Shown here: piece by piece, positions 16,620 to 24,926 of the stretch | Position numbering within the stretch: the stretch's first letter is position 1 | Layout: the number at the start of each line of letters is the position of its first letter | From: Prevotella sp. | Lineage (GTDB): Bacteria > Bacteroidota > Bacteroidia > Bacteroidales > Bacteroidaceae | Assembly: GCA_022778905.1 (NCBI GenBank) | Contig: JALFRV010000222.1 | Span: 1 to 44,001, forward strand | DNA: 44,001 bases | Reading direction: 5' to 3' | Made by a program: the position numbers and the translations under genes | The notes under the pieces: model-generated | The model's database searches: none | The model's input: the letters and a program-made list of their open reading frames with translations, nothing else | Told to the model about the DNA's origin: nothing

Positions 16620-18869
16620 ATGAAGTTCGGAAAGCAAATCGCACTCCTCTTGGTGGCTTTCCTGCCAGCAGTCTGCCCGGCAAAAGACTATCGCGTGTCT
16701 TTTGCCGAGGCAGCTTCGGCGCTGCGGACTGCTGCTCCAGGTGATCGTCTTTTGATCAAGGATGGCGTAGAGAGGGATGCTTCGTTGAAATGGGTAGCGC
16801 AGGGAACATCGGAGAAGCCTGTCATCATCGAGGCCGAACATCCAGGGAAGGCAGTCGTCAGTGGCCGCTCTTCCTTGCAGATAGCGGGCAGTCACATAGA
16901 GATCAGGGGGCTTCTGTTCAAGGATGGTTATCCTGAAAGGCGTAGCGTCGTGGAGTTTTCCGTCGGCAACGACTATGCCACCCATTGCCGACTGACGGAT
17001 TGTGTCATTGACAACTTCAACACGAACCGTCGCGATGAGACCAAAACCTATGTCATACTTGCGGGCCGTAACAATCGGATTGACCATTGCTCCTTCCTCC
17101 GGAAGTATAATTTAGGTGTGACGCTGATTGTCAACCTGAACGGCGAAAGATGCCTTCAGAACCGTCATCAGATAGATCACAATTACTTTGGGCCGCGGGG
17201 CGTGTATGCTTCAAACGGCGCGGAGACCATCCGGGTGGGTACATCGCAGCAGTCGTATGAGTCTTCTCAGACCCTGATCGAGCATAATCTGTTTGATCAA
17301 TGTTCGGGAGAAGTGGAAGTCATATCCATCAAGTCGTGCGACAACATCATCCGTAACAACGTGCTTTTCGAATGTCAAGGTGTCCTCGCACTGCGTCACG
17401 GGAAACGGAATATCGTCGAGAAGAATCTCTTTCTTGGCAATCATGTCCGGAACACAGGTGGCGTGAGGATCGTCGACTCGGATCATATCGTGCGCGAGAA
17501 CATGTTTGTGAACCTTGCCGGGCATCGGTTCTTCAGTCCCTTGGCAGTCATGAACGCCGTGCCCAATTCGTTACCGAACCGCTATGTGCAGCCCAAAAAC
17601 GTGACCATATCGGGCAACACGTTCATCGGTTGCTCGAAGCTCGAGTTCGGAACAGGTGCGGATTCAGAGCGCTCCTTAGCTCCCACGGATATCTATTTCT
17701 GTGATAACCGTTTCCTGAATGGCGCTGGAGGAGAGTTGATCGACATGATAGACAAGGATGCAAAGATCATATTTACGAAGAATCTAATTGAAAAATCGTC
17801 GCCTTACAGCCATGAAGGGTTTGAGCAAGCGAAGCTGAAAGCCCCCAAGGTTCCCGATATCTCTGCGATCCGGAAGGGCGTCGGGGCTTCCTGGAGCGTG
17901 CAATCCGGCGATGTCGCACATGACTTGTCGGCCGGCTCGGAGATCCAAGTCTATCCCACAGATGATCTGGCTCAGGTCCTCAAGTCTGCCAAGCCGGGAA
18001 GCAAGTTGATGCTCCATGAGGGCGTCTATCAGAATGATGCAACCCTCCATGTCGACAAACCGGTCTCGATTATCGGCGCCGGAATGGATCAGGTGGTGCT
18101 CCGTTACAAAGGCAGAAACGCAGAGAGCATCCTCACGATCGCGGATGGCGGCGTCCTGTATGTGAAAGGTGTGACCTTCGATGGTACGCTGACGCCGGGC
18201 GCTACAGTGCCCGCGGCAGGCATTTCAACGGCCGAGAACATGATCCGGCCCTATGGTCTGGTCGTGGAAGACTGCGGCTTCTGCAACTACGGAGAGAACG
18301 ACAACTCGTGCATCCGCGGTACAAAGGCGACTTTCGCCGATACGGTCATCATCCGCAACTGCCGCTTCTATGACTCGGCCGGATCAGGTGTCAACTATGC
18401 GGAGGAACGTGACGACAAAGGAAGATACAATGTGGACGACCTGATCATCGACAATTGCAGCTTCAGTCATTTCCTCGGTATACCCATCAACGTATATCGG
18501 GGCGGCAGCGATGAGAGCACGGCGGGGCCGTATGTCCGCATCACTCATTGCAACTTCTATGACTGCTGCAACAAGCAGCGGGGCAGTGTGCTGCGTCTGA
18601 TCGGGCCACAATTGCTCGAGATCAGTCATTGCAACTTCGACGGCAGCGGCCGTGGCGGCGCGTCGGTCCGATTGGATGAAGCCGTCTGGGAGGAAATCAG
18701 CATTCACGATTGCAATCTTTGGAATGCCGGAAAGATCCTCTCCGTGGACGACAGAGTGATCACGGGGCCGATCCTCCGTGTCAAGCCCGACTATCTGCAT
18801 GTCGAAAACCGGGACTTCCGGTTGCAGCCCACCTCAGTCTTGAAAGCTCAAAAGATAGGATTGAAATGA
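16620..18869 (+). CDS. Polysaccharide lyase family 6 (alginate lyase), two-domain form
   Basis: Cleaves uronate linkages by beta-elimination; PL6 contains alginate lyases and chondroitinase B. Signal peptide: MKFGKQIALLLVAFLPAVCPA. The N-terminal beta-helix holds the catalytic set in NGAETIRVGTS (Asn199), SGEVEVISIKSC (Glu231, Glu233, Lys238) and LRHGKRN (Arg259). These keep the same spacing as the Ca ligands and Lys220/Arg241 that I recall for the PL6 alginate lyase AlyGC, with a uniform offset of 18. A second beta-helix domain fills about residues 440-749 (GSKLMLHEGVYQNDATLHVDKP, ILTIADGGVLYVKGVTFDG, VVEDCGFCNYGENDNS), again as in AlyGC. The start codon is 2 nt after the lipoprotein stop, and the stop overlaps the PL17 start as ATGA. 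Alginate is favoured over chondroitin because of the PL17, KdgF and DEH-reductase neighbours. Confidence 0.93.
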   Translation: MKFGKQIALLLVAFLPAVCPAKDYRVSFAEAASALRTAAPGDRLLIKDGVERDASLKWVAQGTSEKPVIIEAEHPGKAVVSGRSSLQIAGSHIEIRGLLFKDGYPERRSVVEFSVGNDYATHCRLTDCVIDNFNTNRRDETKTYVILAGRNNRIDHCSFLRKYNLGVTLIVNLNGERCLQNRHQIDHNYFGPRGVYASNGAETIRVGTSQQSYESSQTLIEHNLFDQCSGEVEVISIKSCDNIIRNNVLFECQGVLALRHGKRNIVEKNLFLGNHVRNTGGVRIVDSDHIVRENMFVNLAGHRFFSPLAVMNAVPNSLPNRYVQPKNVTISGNTFIGCSKLEFGTGADSERSLAPTDIYFCDNRFLNGAGGELIDMIDKDAKIIFTKNLIEKSSPYSHEGFEQAKLKAPKVPDISAIRKGVGASWSVQSGDVAHDLSAGSEIQVYPTDDLAQVLKSAKPGSKLMLHEGVYQNDATLHVDKPVSIIGAGMDQVVLRYKGRNAESILTIADGGVLYVKGVTFDGTLTPGATVPAAGISTAENMIRPYGLVVEDCGFCNYGENDNSCIRGTKATFADTVIIRNCRFYDSAGSGVNYAEERDDKGRYNVDDLIIDNCSFSHFLGIPINVYRGGSDESTAGPYVRITHCNFYDCCNKQRGSVLRLIGPQLLEISHCNFDGSGRGGASVRLDEAVWEEISIHDCNLWNAGKILSVDDRVITGPILRVKPDYLHVENRDFRLQPTSVLKAQKIGLK

Positions 18870-21031
18870 TACGCAAGATATTTGTCTATATATTTTTAGT
18901 CTCGACGGCCACTATTGCCAAGGCCCAGCATCCTTCGCTCCTCATCACCGAGGAGGACGTGAAGGAGATGCGGGCAGCGAAGGGTCAGGTGCCCGCTTTT
19001 GACCGGACCATCGACGATCTGTTTCTGAAGGCAGACGCGGAGATAGCCCGTCCGATATCCCTGCCCATTCCCAAGGATGGGGGAGGAGGACCTGTCCATG
19101 AGCAACATAAGCAGAACTATTACACCATGTTCCATTGCGGGCTGGCCTATCAGTTGAGTGGAGAGAGGAAATATGCCGATTATGCCGGCCGGATGCTGAT
19201 GGCCTACGCCAAGCTCTATCCGACACTCGGACTTCATCCGCTGACCCTTTCGTCAGTCCGAGGGCGCCTTTTCTGGCAGACGTTGAATGAAAGTGTGTGG
19301 CTGTTGCACGCCGCCATCGCCTACGACTGCATATATGCCGCCCTGACGGCCAAGCAACGAAAGACGATCGAAGACAAACTGCTGTTCAACATGGCCGACT
19401 TTCTGATGAATGGATATGGGGACTATCAGGTCAACCGGAAGACTTTCAACCGGATGCACAATCATGCAACCTGGGCTACGGCTGCCGTCGGAATGACCGG
19501 CTTGGCCACCGGAAATCAGTCGCTCGTGCGCAAGGCGCTCTACGGATCCGATGAGACCGGCAAGCACGGAGGATTCCTGCAGCAGATGGATGAGCTGTTC
19601 TCTCCGGACGGTTATTACACCGAAGGAGCCTACTATCAGCGCTATGCATTGTGGCCGTTCGTCATCTTCGCCCAATGCTTAGATCACCGTATGCCGGAGC
19701 TGGATGTGTTTCACCGGCGGGGCAATATATTGAAAAAGGCTTTGGATGCACTGATCCAGTTGTCCTATAACGGTGAGTTCTTCCATTTCAATGATGCCTT
19801 GTTGAAAGGCTTGTCCGCGCAGGAGATGGTCTATGCGGTCAATATCTTGTATCGGAAGTTCCCCGAGAGCAAGTCCTATCTGACGGTGGCCGACCGCTAT
19901 CAGCATGATCTCCTGCCGGTCATGGGCGGGTATATGATAGCCCGGGACCTGCAACGGGGCGAGGCAAAGCCCATCGCCTACAGCAGTCAGCTGTTCCGCG
20001 ACGGGCGGAACGGGGATCAGGGAGCCGTCGCCGTCCTGCGTCCGGAACGGCAAGACCTGCACTCCGCCATCACCCTGAAGGCCACTTCCCACGGGATGGA
20101 TCATGGTCACTTCGACAAACTTGCCATTGCCTACTACGACAATGGCAGCGAGATCCTGACCGACTACGGCGCTTCCCGCTTCCTGAACATTGAGGCCAAG
20201 AACGAGGGACATTATACGAAGGAGAACAAGACCTATGCCAAGCAGACTGTAGCCCATAACACGGTGACGGTCGATGAACGATCCGACTATGACGGAAAGG
20301 TCGATGTGGCCAATCAATATCATGCGGACATCATCTACCATCAGATGGTGCAGGCGGAACGGCAGATTGTGACTGCCGTCGACACAACGTCCTATCCGGG
20401 CGTGCGGATGATGCGTACGGTCGCCTATCTCACGGTGCCCGGACTGTCCTATCCGCTGATATTGGATGTCTATCAGCTCCGGTCCGCCACGCCGCATCAA
20501 TATGATTACACGCTCTGGTATCAGGGACACTTCGTCTCCTTGAACATGCCCTACGTCAGGCATACGACCTGCCTGCGCCCGTTGGGGACAAAGAACGGCT
20601 ATCAGCACATCTGGCTCGACGGCGAGGGGAATAACGAAGGGAAAGATTACACCTGCTTCACGTTCTTCCAGAACGACCGCTTCTACTCGATCAACATGAC
20701 CAACGGCCCGCAGACAGCTTTCAAACTGCTGAAGTTAGGCGCCAATGATCCCGACTTTAATCTGCTCGATCGGCATGGCATCATGATCCGGGAGACGCAG
20801 AAGAAGGATCATGTGTTTGCCGTCGCCATCGAGACCCACGGTGCCTATGACCAAGTGATGGAGACTTCGGACGACCTGAAATCCAAGTGCAAAGCGCTAC
20901 GCATCGTGAGTCAGGGCAGGGACGCGACGGAGGTGGAAGGCATATTTGGCCGGCAGACAGTCCGAATCAGGATCAACAACCTGAACGGGCAGGCCATCAT
21001 ATCGGTATCGGAATGCATGCAGAAAAAATAA
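18866..21031 (+). CDS. PL17 oligoalginate lyase (heparinase II/III-like)
   Basis: Exolytic lyase that turns alginate oligosaccharides into unsaturated monouronates, probably in the periplasm. The ORF track begins at 18710 inside PL6. The real start is the ATG at 18866 (MIRKIFVYIFLVSTATIAKAQ, a signal peptide), which overlaps the PL6 stop as ATGA and gives 721 aa. The N-terminal (alpha/alpha) barrel has NRMHNHATW with Asn199-His200 and GAYYQRYALWP with Tyr256-Tyr257. The C-terminal beta-sheet heparinase II/III domain holds HGMDHGHFDKLAIAYYD at about 409-425. Residues Asn201, His202, Tyr258 and His413 are the ones I recall for Alg17c, so positions agree within two residues. It is translationally coupled to PL6 and followed by the kdgF-like gene, the next step of the pathway. 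Confidence 0.94.
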   Translation: MIRKIFVYIFLVSTATIAKAQHPSLLITEEDVKEMRAAKGQVPAFDRTIDDLFLKADAEIARPISLPIPKDGGGGPVHEQHKQNYYTMFHCGLAYQLSGERKYADYAGRMLMAYAKLYPTLGLHPLTLSSVRGRLFWQTLNESVWLLHAAIAYDCIYAALTAKQRKTIEDKLLFNMADFLMNGYGDYQVNRKTFNRMHNHATWATAAVGMTGLATGNQSLVRKALYGSDETGKHGGFLQQMDELFSPDGYYTEGAYYQRYALWPFVIFAQCLDHRMPELDVFHRRGNILKKALDALIQLSYNGEFFHFNDALLKGLSAQEMVYAVNILYRKFPESKSYLTVADRYQHDLLPVMGGYMIARDLQRGEAKPIAYSSQLFRDGRNGDQGAVAVLRPERQDLHSAITLKATSHGMDHGHFDKLAIAYYDNGSEILTDYGASRFLNIEAKNEGHYTKENKTYAKQTVAHNTVTVDERSDYDGKVDVANQYHADIIYHQMVQAERQIVTAVDTTSYPGVRMMRTVAYLTVPGLSYPLILDVYQLRSATPHQYDYTLWYQGHFVSLNMPYVRHTTCLRPLGTKNGYQHIWLDGEGNNEGKDYTCFTFFQNDRFYSINMTNGPQTAFKLLKLGANDPDFNLLDRHGIMIRETQKKDHVFAVAIETHGAYDQVMETSDDLKSKCKALRIVSQGRDATEVEGIFGRQTVRIRINNLNGQAIISVSECMQKK

Positions 21032-21060
21032 ACATTAATCACTTAAATAAATAATAAGGT

Positions 21061-21411
21061 ATGAAGACAAGTAGTGAAATTTTCCAGATCGGAAAGGAAA
21101 TGAATTGGGAAAATCCCGCACCCGGTGTACAGCGTCAGATCATGGGCTACGACGGCCAGCTCATGATGGTAAAGGTGAAGTTCGAACAAGGGGCCGTGGG
21201 AACATTGCATGAGCATTACCACAGTCAGGCCACCTACGTCGCGAGCGGGAAGTTCGAACTGACGATCGGTGACGAGAAGCGCGTCATCGAAGCCGGAGAC
21301 GGCTATTATGTAGCACCGGACGTAAGGCACGGATGTGTCTGCTTGGAGGCCGGGATATTGATAGACACGTTCAGCCCGATGAGAGCTGACTTCTTAGTAA
21401 AGAGCGAATGA
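21061..21411 (+). CDS. kdgF: KdgF-like cupin (unsaturated uronate linearisation)
   Basis: A 116-aa single-domain cupin. KdgF proteins convert the 4,5-unsaturated monouronates released by pectin and alginate lyases into the linear keto-uronate. The first cupin motif is GTLHEHYHSQATYVASGKFE, with metal-ligand candidates His50, His52 and Gln56. The second is EAGDGYYVAPDVRHGCVCLE, with His90. There is no signal peptide, so it acts in the cytoplasm after monouronate uptake. It lies 29 nt after PL17, and its stop codon overlaps the MFS transporter start (ATGA at 21408-21411). The length is right for the family, and context makes KdgF far more likely than any other small cupin. Confidence 0.88.
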   Translation: MKTSSEIFQIGKEMNWENPAPGVQRQIMGYDGQLMMVKVKFEQGAVGTLHEHYHSQATYVASGKFELTIGDEKRVIEAGDGYYVAPDVRHGCVCLEAGILIDTFSPMRADFLVKSE

Positions 21412-22865
21412 AGATCAAAGGCTTAAGATGGATCATTATCGGCCTGATCATGCTGATAACGGTCATCAACTATTTAGATCGGGGAACGTTGAACTATATG
21501 TGGATGGCAAATGTCGACTACACGGTCGGCAAGGCCGCCACTGAAGGCCAGAACACAGCTGTCCGGTCAGGGAACGATTATATCCTGACATCCGGTCAGG
21601 GCAAACAGATGACGGTTCCGGCGTCTTTGGTCAAGCTGAAGGATAAGGACGGGAAGACCATCCTGACCAACAAGGAAGGCATCGCGATCGATCTCGGCAT
21701 CATAGACCGCCATGATCCGCAGGCATCCGAGAAAGCCAAGGATCTCTTAGGCCTGATCACGATCTTCTTCATGATCGCCTACGGTGTCAGCCAGTTAGTT
21801 TCGGGCCGTCTGTATGACAAGTTCGGCTGTCGGAAAGGATTCGTGGGGAGCGTGCTCGTGTGGGGACTGGCCGATGCGTTGGCCGCTGCTTCCCGCGGCA
21901 TCCTGTCGCTGACCTTCTTCCGGATGATGCTTGGGTTGGGCGAGGCCGGTCCCTGGCCGGGTACGACGAAGAGCAATGCCGAATGGTTTCCGCAGAAAGA
22001 GCGGGCCTTCGCGCAGGGACTGTTCGGCGCAGCCGCCTCGTTAGGCTCTATCCTTGCACCCGTGATCATTCTCATGCTCTTCATTGCGTTCGGCTGGAAA
22101 GCCACCTTTGTGACCATCGGATCATTGGGGCTGATATGGATCATACCCTGGATGATCATCAACAAGAAAGGTCCGAAGGAACATCCCTGGATCACCGAGG
22201 CCGAGCGCGACCATATCCTCTCCGGTCAGCCGGAGAAGGTGGAAGCGCCGGAAGATAAGGGAAAAAGCTGGGGCGAACTGCTGCGGGAGAAGAAGAACTG
22301 GTCAGTCATTCTCGGTCGTTTCTTCCTTGACCCCATCTGGTGGATGTTCGTCACGTTCCTGCCGCTTTACTTAGCTGACGTGTTCCATCTCAATATCAAG
22401 GAGGTGGCATTCTCGGCATGGGTGCCCTATGTCGGTGCGGCGTTGGGAAGTATCGCAGGCGGATGGTTCTCAGGATGGCTGATCAACCGGGGGCACACGG
22501 TCAACTACGCGCGGAAAGCCGCGATGCTGTTGGGCGGAGCCATCATCATCCCCTCGGTGCTTGCGGCCATCTCGAGCTCGTCGCCGGTGTCGGCTGTCAT
22601 CTTCATGGCTTTCGTGCTGGGCGGATTCCAGTTCTTCATCGTCAACCTTCAGACCATCCCGAGCGACCTCCATCGAGGAAAGTCAGTGGGGGCGTTGGCC
22701 GGTCTGGGTGGTGCAGCTGCAGTCCTCGGTACGATCTTAGCCATTCTCTTCTCCGGATACATTACCAATTGGATCCTGCTGTTCAGTCTGCTGGCAGCCT
22801 TGGTTCCGCTTTCCTGGCTGTCCGTATTCCTGACAGTGGGAGAGATCAGGCAAATTGATGATTAA
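21408..22865 (+). CDS. MFS hexuronate/unsaturated-uronate transporter (ExuT-like)
   Basis: A 485-aa inner-membrane carrier of the anion:cation symporter branch of the MFS. TM1 (LRWIIIGLIMLITVINYLDRGTL) has the NYLDR signature of ExuT/GudP-type transporters. TM2 and the loop 2-3 motif are GVSQLVSGRLYDKFGCRKGF, and TM4-5 contains GLGEAGPWPGTTKSNAEWFPQKERA, another hallmark. Between TM1 and TM2 lies an unusual hydrophilic insertion of about 60 residues (roughly 35-105), predicted on the periplasmic face. The second half has the usual FFLDPIWWMFVTFLPLYL segment and six further hydrophobic stretches. It overlaps the cupin stop and precedes the SDR gene by 22 nt. The inferred cargo is the PL17 product or its linear form. 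Confidence 0.9.
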   Translation: MKIKGLRWIIIGLIMLITVINYLDRGTLNYMWMANVDYTVGKAATEGQNTAVRSGNDYILTSGQGKQMTVPASLVKLKDKDGKTILTNKEGIAIDLGIIDRHDPQASEKAKDLLGLITIFFMIAYGVSQLVSGRLYDKFGCRKGFVGSVLVWGLADALAAASRGILSLTFFRMMLGLGEAGPWPGTTKSNAEWFPQKERAFAQGLFGAAASLGSILAPVIILMLFIAFGWKATFVTIGSLGLIWIIPWMIINKKGPKEHPWITEAERDHILSGQPEKVEAPEDKGKSWGELLREKKNWSVILGRFFLDPIWWMFVTFLPLYLADVFHLNIKEVAFSAWVPYVGAALGSIAGGWFSGWLINRGHTVNYARKAAMLLGGAIIIPSVLAAISSSSPVSAVIFMAFVLGGFQFFIVNLQTIPSDLHRGKSVGALAGLGGAAAVLGTILAILFSGYITNWILLFSLLAALVPLSWLSVFLTVGEIRQIDD

Positions 22866-22887
22866 CAATTATAATTGATTAACAAAA

Positions 22888-23640
22888 ATGGATTTTACAG
22901 GTAAAGTAGCCATCGTTACAGGTGGCTCGCGCGACATCGGTCGTAGTGTTTCAGTTCGGTTGGCAGCCTTGGGTGCCAAAGTGTGTGTCAACTATTTCGA
23001 CAGTCCCGCCGACGCGGAAGAAACGTTGTCGATCATCGAGCGGGCAGGTGGAAAGGCCATGCTGTGCAAGGGTGACATGACAAAGACGGCGGATGTGAAA
23101 GCATTGGTTGAAAGCGTGCGCCGGACGTTCGGAGACCGCATTGACGTGCTGGTCAACGTCGTGGGCGGCATGGTCGGAAGAAAAAAACTAGTCGAGCAGG
23201 ATGACGACTGGTATGACAAGGTCATGGATGTCAACTTCCGCTCGTGCTATCTGATGACGCGCGAGGTCGTTCCGTTCATGGGCGAGGGATCGGCCATCGT
23301 CAACTTCTCCTCACTCGCCGCGCGCGACGGAGGCGGTGGCGGCGCATCGCTCTATGCAACCTCAAAGGGCGCGGTGTCAACGTTCACGCGGGCCATGGCC
23401 AAGGAACTCGGGCCGCAGGGAATCCGCTGTAACGCTGTCTGCCCTGGCACTATCGCCACGTCATTCCATGACCGTTTCAACACGCCGGAGAACCGCGAGC
23501 GCCTGAAAGGCTCCTATGCACTGCGTCGTGAGGGAACGGCCGACGAGGTGGCTGACTTGGTCTGCTATTTGGCTTCGGATGACGCGTCTTATGTGACCGG
23601 TGCCAATATTGACATCAACGGAGGCAGTTTCTTCTCCTGA
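22888..23640 (+). CDS. SDR-family reductase, probable DEH reductase
   Basis: A 250-aa classical short-chain dehydrogenase. The Rossmann motif is TGGSRDIGRS (TGxxxxIG), with Asp in place of the more common Gly before IG. The catalytic set is Asn112-region NVVGG/MDVNF, Ser141 or Ser142 in NFSSLAA, and Tyr156-x3-Lys160 in YATSKGA. The C-terminus SYVTGANIDINGG is typical of the FabG-like branch. In alginate pathways an SDR reduces 4-deoxy-L-erythro-5-hexoseulose uronate (DEH) to 2-keto-3-deoxygluconate, and its place directly after the KdgF-like and transporter genes supports that. Related SDRs act on many sugar acids, so substrate assignment rests on context. A strong terminator follows 12 nt after the stop. 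Confidence 0.85.
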   Translation: MDFTGKVAIVTGGSRDIGRSVSVRLAALGAKVCVNYFDSPADAEETLSIIERAGGKAMLCKGDMTKTADVKALVESVRRTFGDRIDVLVNVVGGMVGRKKLVEQDDDWYDKVMDVNFRSCYLMTREVVPFMGEGSAIVNFSSLAARDGGGGGASLYATSKGAVSTFTRAMAKELGPQGIRCNAVCPGTIATSFHDRFNTPENRERLKGSYALRREGTADEVADLVCYLASDDASYVTGANIDINGGSFFS

Positions 23641-23652
23641 TGAGCATGCGTC

Positions 23653-23695
23653 TCACCTCTGTCTGAAAGCAGTTCGGACAGAGGTGATTGTTTTT
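23653..23695 (+). terminator. Strong intrinsic terminator inside the alginate locus
   Basis: TCACCTCTGTC pairs perfectly with GACAGAGGTGA. A U.G pair and GAA/TTC extend the stem to about 15 bp with a 5-nt loop, and TTGTTTTT follows. It separates the susC-to-SDR genes from the PL38-like and esterase genes. Confidence 0.88.
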
Positions 23696-23714
23696 CCAAA
23701 CGATTGAACGGCCT

Positions 23715-24917
23715 ATGAAAAGGTTTCTGACAGCTGTCCTTGTCCTGCTGCCTTGTCTGATGTTTGGTGCGGAACCGCTGATTCCGGCCAACATGGTATT
23801 GCTGAGGGATCTGAAGACAGCGCATGAAAAGAATGATCCGCAGGTGGCCCGACTTGTCGGCAAGTATGAAACTGCGGCCGAAAAGGTGATGCAGACGAAG
23901 GCTCCATCGGTGACCATGAAGAAGAAGCTGCCGCCCAGCAATGACAAGCGCGACTATGTCTCGCTCTCGCGTTACTGGTGGCCCGACTCCACGAAGCAGA
24001 ACGGACTGCCCTATGTGAGACGAGACGGACGGGTAAATCCCGAAATCTACGACTATATGGACATTGAGAACGGCGACAGGATGGTGAATGCCGTCGAACT
24101 GCTCTCCACCTTATATTATATTACGGGCAACGAATCGTATGCGCAGCATTGCGCCCGCTACCTGCGGACATGGTTCACCGACCGCAAGACAGGCATGAAC
24201 CCGAACATGGTGTTTGCCCAGTTCATTCCCGGACGGACCACCCTTCGGGGAACCGGACTGCTCGACGGGCGCCGCTTTGCGCGTGCGCTGTGCTTCTCGC
24301 AGCTCATCGAAGGCTCTGGCGCATGGACGCCGTCCGACCGTCAGGCGCTGAAGGCATGGGCCCGGGCCTACTGCTATTGGTATGAGAACAGCACCCAGGG
24401 GCAGCTCGAACATCAGGCAAAGAACAATCATGGGCTATGGTATGACATCACCCATCTGATGCTCCTCGCCTATTTGGATGAACGCGAGGCAGCGGCCGGC
24501 GTGATCAAGGGGGACATCATGGACAAGCTCGACAGCCAGATCGCGGCTGACGGATCGCTGCCGGAAGAACTGGCACGCACGCTCTCGCTCCATTACTCGA
24601 CCTTCGTCATGGAGTCGCTGACGACCGGCAACTATATTGCCCGCCAGTTAGGAATGAGCATCTGGTCCATGCGGACCAAGTCGGGCAAGACGGCCGCACG
24701 GTGTCTCGACTTCCTCTTTCCCTACTATCTGAATCCGGCATCATGGCCCCACAAGCAGATCAGTCCATTTGACACCAAGCGCGTCGCAGTCATCCTCTAT
24801 GAGGCGGGAACCGACCTTGGGAACACCAGATTCGTCAGGCAGGCAGAGAAGGTGGGCGTCGACGGAGCGTCGACCGATACGTCTCTCTTACCCTATTATA
24901 AACTCAGAAAACCATAA
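23715..24917 (+). CDS. Alginate lyase, PF05426 type, probably PL38
   Basis: A 400-aa secreted lyase with an (alpha/alpha) barrel. The ORF track starts at a TTG at 23688 inside the terminator tail. The ATG at 23715 gives a clean signal peptide (MKRFLTAVLVLLPCLMFGA), so I use it. Family signatures are YVSLSRYWWPD, GLPYVRRDGRVNPE, QFIPGRTTLRGTGLLDGRRFARAL, and KNNHGLWYD with Asn238-His239 and Tyr243 as likely catalytic residues, then PEELARTLSLHYSTF and WPHKQISPFD. The overall pattern is that of alginate_lyase domain proteins. PL38 is my best placement because gut Bacteroides alginate loci with a PL6, PL17 and PL38 trio have been described; PL5 is less likely by length and motifs. No separate promoter is visible, so expression may depend on read-through of the terminator. 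Confidence 0.82.
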   Translation: MKRFLTAVLVLLPCLMFGAEPLIPANMVLLRDLKTAHEKNDPQVARLVGKYETAAEKVMQTKAPSVTMKKKLPPSNDKRDYVSLSRYWWPDSTKQNGLPYVRRDGRVNPEIYDYMDIENGDRMVNAVELLSTLYYITGNESYAQHCARYLRTWFTDRKTGMNPNMVFAQFIPGRTTLRGTGLLDGRRFARALCFSQLIEGSGAWTPSDRQALKAWARAYCYWYENSTQGQLEHQAKNNHGLWYDITHLMLLAYLDEREAAAGVIKGDIMDKLDSQIAADGSLPEELARTLSLHYSTFVMESLTTGNYIARQLGMSIWSMRTKSGKTAARCLDFLFPYYLNPASWPHKQISPFDTKRVAVILYEAGTDLGNTRFVRQAEKVGVDGASTDTSLLPYYKLRKP

Positions 24918-24926
24918 ACAGCAACC

